In this document: one piece after another, positions 7,464-13,952 of the stretch
How positions within the stretch are numbered: position 1 is the stretch's first letter
How the letters are laid out: each line of letters opens with the position of its first letter
DNA from: CAYMDD01 sp964409675
Lineage (GTDB): Bacteria; Pseudomonadota; Alphaproteobacteria; Rickettsiales; SXRF01
DNA: 22,025 nucleotides
Reading direction: 5' to 3'
NCBI GenBank assembly: GCA_964409675.1
Contig: CAYPEF010000022.1
Span: forward strand, 1-22,025
The notes under the pieces: model-generated
What the model was told of the DNA's origin: nothing
Seen by the model: only the letters and a program-made list of their open reading frames with translations
The model's database searches: none
Program-made: the position numbers and the translations under genes

Positions 7464-9040
7464 CCGCGCCCCGCCTGCCGCCTTTACGGCTGCGCACCAT
7501 CCTGCTGGTGGTGAATCTGACAGTGCTGGCGGCGCCACTCGGCAGCATTTATTTTTTCCGTCTTTATGAAAACGAACTGGTTCACCAGAGCGAATCGGAG
7601 CTGATTGCGCAGGGCGCCTATATCGCCGCCCTCTACCGGCAGGCGCTGATCCCACGTATCCAGAATCAACCCGCTTACGGCGTACCGGTAATGCTGCCAC
7701 CACGCGAGCCGGACGCTATTTATACGCCGGTTGCGCCGCAATTGAGCTTAAGCCAGTCGGAGGTGCTGCCGCCTCGGCCCGAAGCGATTGCTGCGCAGGC
7801 ACCCGATAATGCCGCATTGCAGGCTGGCCATTCCATCGCCCCGGTGCTGGAGGAAGCCACGCTCACCACCCTGGCCGGGGTGCGCCTGCTGGATTTCCGC
7901 GGAGTGGTGGTAGGCGGGCGCAAGGAAACCGGGCTGTCGCTTGCCCAGGTGCCGGAAGTGCAGGGCGCACTGGAGGGCCGCTATACTTCCGTTTTGCGCA
8001 GGCGTTATTCCGATCATCCCGCTCCGCCGCTCGCTTCCATCAGCCGCAGCGCGGATATTCGCGTGTTTACCGCCATGCCCGTGATTAATGACGGCCGCCT
8101 GATCGGGGTGGTGCTGCTGTCGCGCTCGCCGCGCAATATCCTGAAAGGGCTGTATGATGAGCGCGGCAGCGTGGCCGTGGCGCTCAGCCTGATCGTAAGC
8201 ATCACCATCGCGCTGGCGTTACTCACCTCTTACGCCATCAGCCGCCCGGTGCATGCGCTGATCGCGCAGACCCAGCGCATCGCACGCGGCGAGAAGGACC
8301 ATGCCCCCATCTGCGATCCGGTAACGCAGGAATTGGCGCTGCTGTCGCAGCATATCGGCAGTATGGCCGATACGATCGAGCAACGCTCCGAATACATCCG
8401 CAATTTTGCCATGCATGTCTCGCATGAATTCAAAACGCCGCTGACCGCCATCCAGGGCGCGATTGAGCTGATTCTGGAGCACGGCGACTCCATGCCGCCG
8501 GAGCAGCTGCACAAATTCCTCGCTAATATCGGAAATGACACGGCGCGGCTGAAGATACTGGTTTCCCGCCTGCTGGAACTGGCGCGCGCCGACATGACGC
8601 AGCCGCGCACCGAAACCTGCCGATTGGAAGAAATATTCCGCCTGTTGCAAAGCGATACGCAGGATACAGGCCCCGCATTAGGCTTGCGCGGCGAACAAGG
8701 CGTCCTGCTCCCCTTCCCCGCCGATATCCTGCGTACCGTCCTTGGCAGCCTGCTGGAAAACAGCCGCCAGCACGGCGCATCCACCGTAACGCTCAGCGCG
8801 GAGGTGTCCGATACAATCCTTCGCCTCTGCGTGGAAGATAACGGCCAGGGCATCTCCCCTTCTAATGCCGCCCGACTCTTTACCCCCTTCTTCACCACCC
8901 GGCGCAACAGCGGCGGCACCGGACTCGGCCTTTCCATTGCACGCGCCCTGCTTGCCGCTTACGGCGCCGCGATTCTTTATGAACCCGCCGCACAGGGCGC
9001 ACGGTTCGTGATAACGGTAAATACTGCACTGAAGAACTAG
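7454..9040 (+). CDS. Membrane sensor histidine kinase with Cache-like periplasmic domain
   Basis: A 528-residue kinase with a GTG start that overlaps the regulator's end. The order is TM1 (about 13-36), a periplasmic sensor (about 37-236), TM2 (about 238-260), HAMP (about 261-312), HisKA with phospho-acceptor His324 in HVSHEFKTPLTAIQG (codon 8423-8425), and an ATPase domain. The ATPase carries the N box (LLENSRQH), G1 (DNGQGIS), F box (FTPFFTT) and G2 (GGTGLGLSIA), so it looks fully active. The second half of the sensor (VRLLDFRGVVVGG ... IRVFTAMPVINDGRLIGVVLL) has the pattern of a PAS-like/Cache domain. The first half has an unusual Pro-rich stretch (PPREPDAIYTPVAPQ ... PPRPEAIAAQAP). It most likely phosphorylates the adjacent OmpR-type regulator. 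The signal is unknown. Confidence 0.95.
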   Translation: MPIAAPRLPPLRLRTILLVVNLTVLAAPLGSIYFFRLYENELVHQSESELIAQGAYIAALYRQALIPRIQNQPAYGVPVMLPPREPDAIYTPVAPQLSLSQSEVLPPRPEAIAAQAPDNAALQAGHSIAPVLEEATLTTLAGVRLLDFRGVVVGGRKETGLSLAQVPEVQGALEGRYTSVLRRRYSDHPAPPLASISRSADIRVFTAMPVINDGRLIGVVLLSRSPRNILKGLYDERGSVAVALSLIVSITIALALLTSYAISRPVHALIAQTQRIARGEKDHAPICDPVTQELALLSQHIGSMADTIEQRSEYIRNFAMHVSHEFKTPLTAIQGAIELILEHGDSMPPEQLHKFLANIGNDTARLKILVSRLLELARADMTQPRTETCRLEEIFRLLQSDTQDTGPALGLRGEQGVLLPFPADILRTVLGSLLENSRQHGASTVTLSAEVSDTILRLCVEDNGQGISPSNAARLFTPFFTTRRNSGGTGLGLSIARALLAAYGAAILYEPAAQGARFVITVNTALKN

Positions 9041-9234
9041 CCGACGGTTCCTAAGCACAGCCCGGTCCATCATTCACCCCGAAAACCGCTTTACATTTTT
9101 CCCTGCTAGAGCGTTGAATAAAAAAACACGTATGCTAAAAACAGAATATCTTACTTAATATTTTTAATTTCCCGCATGCCATCCACCGCGTGCATCACAT
9201 TTTTCATTAACGCTTAAATGCAATAGAGGTTACC
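9041..9234. other. Intergenic region between kinase and exported protein
   Basis: An AT-rich 194-base spacer. A possible promoter is TTGAAT with TAAAAA 16 bases downstream, around 9115-9142, but this is weak. AGAGG at 9225-9229 is a good ribosome binding site, five bases before the ATG at 9235. I see no clear terminator for the kinase gene. Confidence 0.35.
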
Positions 9235-9663
9235 ATGTATACAGACAGGATGTTAGGCGTCATGCGCCTATGCACGGCTTTGGCTTTTATTGGTTTCATG
9301 GCTTTACCTTATGCCAATGCTCATGCGCAGAGCCTTGCCGCCACAAAAAGCCTGAAAGACGACATGAATGCCGATATCATCAGCGCCGAAGCCAAAGAAG
9401 GCGTGCTGACGATCATGGTAAAGCCCTCCTCCGATAAAAGCATAGCGGCAACTTATAATATGGCGCAGGCATATTACGTGTCGAAAAACAAGCAATATCG
9501 GCCTTTGCGTATGGGCAGTGACGTATTTCTGAGCGAGATTTACCCTGATATGAAAAAAATATTCTGGATAAAATTCCCCGCCCCCGCCGATAATGCAGCA
9601 ACGATCGATTTCTATATGCCGGACTTCATGCCGGTCGAAAAGCTGACCATTACCTACAAATAA
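9235..9663 (+). CDS. Small exported protein of unknown function
   Basis: A 142-residue protein with a signal peptide: a charged start (MYTDRMLGVMR), a hydrophobic core (LCTALAFIGFMALPYA) and a probable cleavage site after NAHA near residue 32. The mature part (about 110 residues) has no cysteine and looks beta-rich: VLTIMVKP, IFWIKFPAP, TIDFYMPDFMP and VEKLTITYK. I do not recognise the family. The start at 9235 is supported by AGAGG five bases upstream. The next gene begins six bases after this stop, so the pair is probably co-transcribed, which suggests a periplasmic or outer-envelope role alongside the OmpA-domain protein. Confidence 0.75.
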   Translation: MYTDRMLGVMRLCTALAFIGFMALPYANAHAQSLAATKSLKDDMNADIISAEAKEGVLTIMVKPSSDKSIAATYNMAQAYYVSKNKQYRPLRMGSDVFLSEIYPDMKKIFWIKFPAPADNAATIDFYMPDFMPVEKLTITYK

Positions 9664-9669
9664 ACCGCT

Positions 9670-10332
9670 ATGTATTCATTACTACGCATTGTTACCCTGC
9701 TAAGCGGAGCGGTCCTATTTTTCCCCGCATGTGCCGATGATTGGAAAAGCGCCGATCCGAACACGCCGGAAATTCACCAAAAAGCGGTACGCGCGCTTAA
9801 AGAAAAGCAAATTTTTCCTATCACCAGCCAGATATTTCCGATTACGGACGCATCTTCCCATCCAATAACAGCGAACATTCAGGACATTCAGGCAAGCGCC
9901 GCCGATATCAGTAAAGCAATGCAGGAGATCGGCGCCACGAAAACCGACCAAGGCTACGAAATCAATCTCAATACCGATATCTTATTCGATTTCGATAAAT
10001 ATAATATTAAGCCTGAAGCGCAGACGATGCTTAAAAAAGTATCGGTTATACTGCATGATAAGAGCATTACATCCATCCATATCAGCGGTCACACCGATAG
10101 CAAAGGAAGCGACAGCTATAATCAAAAACTCTCCGAACGGCGGGCACAGGCAGTGGCTGCCTGGCTGCTGCAACGCGGCAAGCTGAATCAAGGAATGTTT
10201 CATATAACCGGTTACGGCAAAACCAAACCGTTAGTGCCTAATCAGAACCCGGACGGGAGCGACAATCCCGATAACAGGGCGAAAAACCGGCGTGTTGAAA
10301 TCCTTGCGGCGACCACTGCATCAAAAAATTAA
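9670..10332 (+). CDS. OmpA-domain (peptidoglycan-binding) envelope protein
   Basis: A 220-residue protein. The N-terminal signal sequence (MYSLLRIVTLLSGAVLFFPAC) ends at a cysteine, so it could be a lipoprotein, but FPAC is a poor lipobox. Residues 48-63 contain a short internal repeat (IFPITSQIFPIT). The C-terminal OmpA/MotB-like domain (about 98-213) has the typical blocks ILFDFDKYNIKPEA, ISGHTDSKGSDSYNQKLSERRAQAV and GYGKTKPLVPNQNPDG, then NRAKNRRVEI. The last holds the Asp/Arg-type peptidoglycan-binding region of the family. The protein probably tethers the outer membrane to the cell wall. There is no clear Shine-Dalgarno; the six-base distance from the previous stop points to coupled translation. 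Confidence 0.9.
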   Translation: MYSLLRIVTLLSGAVLFFPACADDWKSADPNTPEIHQKAVRALKEKQIFPITSQIFPITDASSHPITANIQDIQASAADISKAMQEIGATKTDQGYEINLNTDILFDFDKYNIKPEAQTMLKKVSVILHDKSITSIHISGHTDSKGSDSYNQKLSERRAQAVAAWLLQRGKLNQGMFHITGYGKTKPLVPNQNPDGSDNPDNRAKNRRVEILAATTASKN

Positions 10333-10351
10333 AAGCAATTGTTTTGAAGCG

Positions 10352-10366
10352 ACTAATATTTTTAGT
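10352..10366. terminator. Weak AT-rich inverted repeat between convergent genes
   Basis: actaa-tattt-ttagt forms a 5-bp stem with a 5-base loop in the 60-base space between the OmpA-domain gene and the convergent autotransporter gene. It is short and AT-rich, so it is only a weak candidate for a bidirectional terminator. Confidence 0.25.
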
Positions 10367-10392
10367 TTACTAACGTCAAGGCCTGGCTGCCG

Positions 10393-12744
10393 CTAGAACC
10401 GAATATCCGTCCCTACCAGCACCCCGTTATCATTCAATCCCCTGATATTATCCGCATCTCTGCGTGATATGGCGGTCACATTCCAGCTTACGCGCTCGTT
10501 CACAGGTGCCTGATACGCCAGCGAAAAATTCAACTCATTGCCATCTGGCCGCAGGCCGATGCGCTGGGTGGCGGTGGTGGCGAGGCCGAGGGAATCCACC
10601 GAGCTGGTGGCGAGCGCCGCCGAGCCGGAGGTGACGCGAAGCGGCGCTCGCACCGAGAAGGCAAGACTGTCGCCTTCCTTCGCCGCATCGCGCTGCACCA
10701 GCGACGCGCCGAGGCTGCGCGCATAGACGGGGGTAACGTCGGAGATCAGGCCGCCTTCAAACTGCGCGCCATTGGTGCGCACAATCGCGGCATCCAGCAG
10801 GAAATCAAGGCTGCCACCGAGATCAAGCGCGGAGGAGGCACCGAAGGAGACGCTACGGTTGCGCTCGCCCATGGTCAGCGGGCCGGAGGGGGCATAGACG
10901 GTGCCGAGCATCCCGGAGCGCTCGTTGAGCAGGTTCATGGTCATGCCCGCTGTCCAGCGAGAGTTAAGTTTATGCGTAAAACCCGCACCGAAGGCGGAGG
11001 CGTCGGGGTTGGCCCAGCTCCAGTCGGGGCCGCTTTGCATGTCATGCCGCGTCTGCGACCACGCCACCGCCACGCGCGTATCTGCGCCCAGCTGCCGCCC
11101 GACGGCGGTGAAATAGCCGCCCTGCGCCAGATTCTGCAAGGCATTGGATGCGCCGAGCGCATAGACCTGCCCGGAGGCCGGGCTATCATCGCCCCACAGC
11201 GCATTGGCGAATGACGCGGAGGCCGGAAATCCGCGTCCGGCGGCGAACGTAATGCCGGAGGCATCGGTGAACGAGGCTACCATGCCTGCCTCCTCCTGCC
11301 CGGAGGAGCGTAATACCGGCGTTGTATTTTCCATGCTGCCGAACGAAGCGCGGCTGCCGTCGGTAAAATGCACGTTGGTCTGCGTCACTTTCGGCGCAGT
11401 CAGGCTTTGCGCCAGTGCGGATTGCATGGGCCGGGTGGAAACGAGGCCGGAGAGATTGGCGGCGAAATCGCGCTGAAACCCGTCGAATACGGTATAATTG
11501 CTCAGCGCCGTGGAAAGGCGCGGCATGGAGCCCATGGCGCTGCCGGAAACGGCGGCGCTGCTGGCTCCGCCCTGCCCGACCGGCACAGTTGCGCCGCTGC
11601 TGGTCACCGCGTAAGTGCCGCCCACCGGCTGGAAGGCCTTCACCAGATTGATGAATCCGTTGCCATAAACGGCATCCACGCCTGCTGCGCCTAAATCGGT
11701 AGCGGTCTGCTCCAGGATCTGCGCGGCGGTGCCGTTGGTCACCAGCACCGGCCATTGGTGGATCAGCAGGCCGATAGCCCCGGTCACCTGCGGCGCGGCC
11801 ATCGAGGTGCCTACCTTCTGCACCAGGCAGCCATAACCGGCGCAGGCGCCGCTGTTGGAGGTGCTGGCGCCCCAGACGGGGTCGGAGATGGTGGTGCTGA
11901 ACCAGCTGCTTTTCACATCGCCGCCGTCGGCCATCACCCACATGTTTTTATCAGCGGTGATCTTGCCGCTGGTGGACTGAAAGGTGCCGTTGCCCGGCTT
12001 GTTGCTGAAGGAGCTGAGCTTCACGCTGGAGGCGTGCACCCCGTCTCCGGAATTGGTGGAGCCAACGAAAATCAGCCGCTGGATGGCGGCGTCGGTAAAC
12101 CCGGTGACTTTCAGGCCTCCGGCTAAATTCTGGCTGCTGTTGCCGCCGGCGAACACCACATAAACATTTTTCGAGGCGGCATAATTAATGGCGCTGGCCA
12201 TGGCCGAATAAAAGGCCGCTTGCTGCGAACCGGTTCCTGTCGGTCCAAGGCTTAAGTTCAGCACCTGTGCGCCGCGATCCACCGCATAGCGGATGCCGTT
12301 GGCGATGTCGGTATTGGTGCCGGAGCCCTGCGCGTTCAGCACCTGCACCGAGATCAGCTTGCCGGCGCGCGCCACACCGGAGAAATTGGCATTGGCTGTC
12401 TGAATGCCGCCGACGATCTGGCTGGCGGTGAAGGTGCCATGCCCGTTAGGATCAGTGAGCGTGCCGCCCGCCTTGCAGACGCCGCTTAAGCAAATGCCGC
12501 TATTGACGGTATCGATATTGGAAACCCCCTGCCCGTTATAGGCGGGCGTAAAGCCGATCCATTGAGGTGTGATGCCGGTATCGATATCGCCAAACACCAC
12601 GCCCGCGCCGTACCCGGCGCTTTGCATTACGGCAGTGGCTCCGGAAAGATCATTGGGAATATTATAATTCACCGCCAGCGCCGCATGGCTGACGGAGAAG
12701 GAAAGCAGGGCAAACGCAGACAAACGGGAAACGGGGCGCAGCAT
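10393..12744 (-). CDS. Subtilisin-like (S8) autotransporter serine protease
   Basis: A 783-residue protein. The ATG at 12744 is preferred: GGAG lies seven bases upstream and the protein then starts with a classic signal peptide (MLRPVSRLSAFALLSFS ... AALA, about 24 residues). The longer frame to 12804 starts at TTG with no good site. The S8 domain has all three catalytic residues: Asp55 (GDIDTGI), His102 (NGHGTFTAS) and Ser314 (GTSMAAPQVTG). The oxyanion block is VFAGGNSSQN. Cys pairs (ICLSGVCK, GACAGYGCL) may form disulfides. From about residue 500 the chain shows alternating amphipathic strands and ends in GTDIRF with a terminal Phe, as in outer-membrane autotransporter barrels. The passenger is probably exposed at the cell surface or released. 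It is transcribed alone and converges on the OmpA-domain gene. Confidence 0.93.
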   Translation of the reverse strand: MLRPVSRLSAFALLSFSVSHAALAVNYNIPNDLSGATAVMQSAGYGAGVVFGDIDTGITPQWIGFTPAYNGQGVSNIDTVNSGICLSGVCKAGGTLTDPNGHGTFTASQIVGGIQTANANFSGVARAGKLISVQVLNAQGSGTNTDIANGIRYAVDRGAQVLNLSLGPTGTGSQQAAFYSAMASAINYAASKNVYVVFAGGNSSQNLAGGLKVTGFTDAAIQRLIFVGSTNSGDGVHASSVKLSSFSNKPGNGTFQSTSGKITADKNMWVMADGGDVKSSWFSTTISDPVWGASTSNSGACAGYGCLVQKVGTSMAAPQVTGAIGLLIHQWPVLVTNGTAAQILEQTATDLGAAGVDAVYGNGFINLVKAFQPVGGTYAVTSSGATVPVGQGGASSAAVSGSAMGSMPRLSTALSNYTVFDGFQRDFAANLSGLVSTRPMQSALAQSLTAPKVTQTNVHFTDGSRASFGSMENTTPVLRSSGQEEAGMVASFTDASGITFAAGRGFPASASFANALWGDDSPASGQVYALGASNALQNLAQGGYFTAVGRQLGADTRVAVAWSQTRHDMQSGPDWSWANPDASAFGAGFTHKLNSRWTAGMTMNLLNERSGMLGTVYAPSGPLTMGERNRSVSFGASSALDLGGSLDFLLDAAIVRTNGAQFEGGLISDVTPVYARSLGASLVQRDAAKEGDSLAFSVRAPLRVTSGSAALATSSVDSLGLATTATQRIGLRPDGNELNFSLAYQAPVNERVSWNVTAISRRDADNIRGLNDNGVLVGTDIRF

Positions 12745-12782
12745 TCGGATGCTCCATAACAGGAGGGTTGCGAAGAAAGATG

Positions 12783-12798
12783 CCGCGCTCGAGCGCGG
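12783..12798. promoter_or_regulatory. Perfect 16-bp GC-rich palindrome in the autotransporter leader
   Basis: ccgcgctcgagcgcgg is a perfect palindrome. It lies about 40 bases upstream of the autotransporter ATG and just downstream of its candidate promoter, so it would be in the 5' UTR. It could be an operator or fold into an RNA hairpin. Confidence 0.45.
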
Positions 12799-12816
12799 AT
12801 TCAATGCTGGAAGGCA

Positions 12817-12844
12817 ACTATAAACGAAGCATATGCACGGGCAA
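12817..12844 (-). promoter_or_regulatory. Candidate sigma70-type promoter of the autotransporter
   Basis: On the minus strand, TTGCCC (12844-12839) and TATAGT (12822-12817) are separated by 16 bases. The -10 box matches TATAAT at five of six positions. Transcription would start near 12810 and give a leader of about 65 bases that contains the 16-bp palindrome. Confidence 0.5.
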
Positions 12845-12863
12845 GTATTTTAACCGGTGTTAT

Positions 12864-12886
12864 CACTGATTATTTATTGAAATCAC
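12864..12886. promoter_or_regulatory. Copy 1 of the shared attatttattgaa element
   Basis: cactg followed by attatttattgaa (12869-12881), with TGATT (12867-12871) and AATCA (12881-12885) as inverted arms. The same 13 bases, also preceded by cactg, recur at 13869-13881 beside the TetR gene. Copy 1 lies between the divergent autotransporter and small membrane-protein genes. A binding site for the adjacent TetR regulator is an inference. Confidence 0.35.
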
Positions 12887-12997
12887 TTTACAATCAAACG
12901 AACATTGTCGAAGCTTCATAAAGAAGCCGCCCGGGAGTGCAGAAATACTACCATCCTGCCCGCAAGGCTTTATACTCCGCCTAACAAGGTAGCACGC

Positions 12998-13258
12998 ATG
13001 CGCACAGCCCTTCTTCTTCTGATAAATGTTTTTCTGCTGGGCGTTGCGCTGATCAGCGGGGTTTTCCTGTTTGTCGTGGCGCTCGGCGTGATAAGCGCCA
13101 CCCTTATCTATTTGCTTATTCGCGGAAAGCTTGCCGGCAGATACGCACGCGGTTCTTATGAAGTGCGGGAAGAAGGCGCATCCTCCGGCACCCCGCCTTC
13201 CGTAATAGAGGTGGAATATCACGAAATTCGTGAGAACAGAAATACCCCTAATTCTTAA
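12998..13258 (+). CDS. Small two-helix membrane protein of unknown function
   Basis: An 86-residue protein. ATG at 12998 is preferred: AAGG (12986-12989) lies eight bases upstream and the protein begins directly with a membrane segment. A longer frame to 12905 starts at TTG, and its extra 31 residues look non-coding. Two hydrophobic helices (TALLLLINVFLLGVALISG and FLFVVALGVISATLIYLLI) are joined by a very short turn, followed by a basic patch (RGKLAGRYARG) and an acidic hydrophilic tail of about 30 residues. This suggests a hairpin in the inner membrane with the tail in the cytoplasm. No family is recognised. A TATACT box at 12971-12976 may be its -10, without a clear -35. The gene overlaps the convergent TetR gene by 11 bases. 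Confidence 0.65.
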   Translation: MRTALLLLINVFLLGVALISGVFLFVVALGVISATLIYLLIRGKLAGRYARGSYEVREEGASSGTPPSVIEVEYHEIRENRNTPNS

Positions 13259-13841
13259 TTAGCCCCTGCAAATATCTGCCCACCAGATCATGCGCCAGCG
13301 CTTCGGCGGAACCGGCGCCGGTAGCGTCCAGCTTCCCCGACAATGCCAGCACGCAGATGCCGTGAATGCCCGCCCACAATACGCGCGCGCCGATGGCTGC
13401 CGCCTCCCTGCCGCTCACCAGCGGCAGCAGCGTCTGCTCGGTTAAGGTGAAAAAGCGCGTCATTCTTGGCGCGTACCATTCCGGCAGATCCCTGCCTTCG
13501 GCAAGGCGGTGCGCAAATAACGCGCTCCATTCATGGTAGTTCGCACGGGCAAAGCCGATATAGGCCTGCGCCAGCGCATGCACCGCCGCCGTGCCTGCAT
13601 GCGCCTTCACCGCCGCCTGCATTTCATCATACCAGCGGTCCAGTGTGCGGGCGTTGATATGAAGCAGGTAGTCGTCGTAGCTGCCGAACACATGGTAGAG
13701 CGTGCCCACCGTATAGCCGAACGCGCTGGCCGCCTTGCGGGCGCTGAATCCCGCCAGCCCTTCCCGGCGAATCAGCTCCTGCCCGGCGGCAATGGCGAGC
13801 TCCTTTAATTCCTCACGCGTATGATCGGCGCGGCGAGCCAT
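13248..13841 (-). CDS. TetR-family transcriptional regulator (WHG-type C-terminal domain)
   Basis: A 197-residue regulator. The start at 13841 is chosen because AGAGG (13852-13848) lies six bases upstream; the ATG at 13847 directly abuts that site. The N-terminal helix-turn-helix region (ELKELAIAAGQELIRREGLAGFSARKAASAFGYTVGTLYHVFGSYDDYL) is typical of TetR repressors. The C-terminal ligand and dimer domain includes ARVLWAGIHGICVLALSGKL, resembling the WHG-type C-terminal domain of this family. The gene is divergent from the DUF2339 gene, with a dyad between them that overlaps candidate promoters for both. It therefore probably represses itself and the DUF2339 gene in response to an unknown small molecule. 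Confidence 0.92.
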   Translation of the reverse strand: MARRADHTREELKELAIAAGQELIRREGLAGFSARKAASAFGYTVGTLYHVFGSYDDYLLHINARTLDRWYDEMQAAVKAHAGTAAVHALAQAYIGFARANYHEWSALFAHRLAEGRDLPEWYAPRMTRFFTLTEQTLLPLVSGREAAAIGARVLWAGIHGICVLALSGKLDATGAGSAEALAHDLVGRYLQGLIKN

Positions 13842-13858
13842 AGGCATCCTCTAATTAA

Positions 13859-13887
13859 ACACTGATGAATTATTTATTGAACAGTGT
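13859..13887. promoter_or_regulatory. 29-bp dyad, candidate TetR operator (copy 2 of the shared element)
   Basis: acactg (13859-13864) and cagtgt (13882-13887) are exact inverted arms around a 17-base AT-rich centre that contains attatttattgaa (13869-13881), which is also found at 12869-12881. The dyad overlaps TTGAAC (13877-13882), the candidate -35 of the DUF2339 gene. It also overlaps TACACT (13888-13883 on the minus strand), a possible -10 for the TetR gene. That is the geometry expected of a repressor site controlling both directions. Confidence 0.5.
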
Positions 13888-13903
13888 AAAATTATATGAT
13901 AAT
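13877..13903 (+). promoter_or_regulatory. Candidate promoter of the DUF2339 gene
   Basis: TTGAAC (13877-13882) and GATAAT (13898-13903) are separated by 15 bases, slightly short for sigma70. The downstream leader reaches the strong Shine-Dalgarno GGGGGAG at 13942-13948, four bases before the ATG. Confidence 0.35.
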
Positions 13904-13952
13904 GTGACAATAATCAAGCGTTCGTTTATCAAAAAGCCATTGGGGGAGTAAT

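Noticed and set aside
8230..8937. 235-codon minus-strand frame
   Set aside because: It is antisense to the conserved HisKA and ATPase motifs of the kinase; Ser/Arg/Cys-rich shadow.
9150..9225. Paired TTAA sites as a CtrA-type regulator box
   Set aside because: The TTAA spacings here (5 and 3 bases) do not match the TTAA-N7-TTAA pattern.
12745..12804. Longer autotransporter start at 12804
   Set aside because: It is a TTG codon without a good ribosome site and would place 20 residues before an otherwise standard signal peptide.
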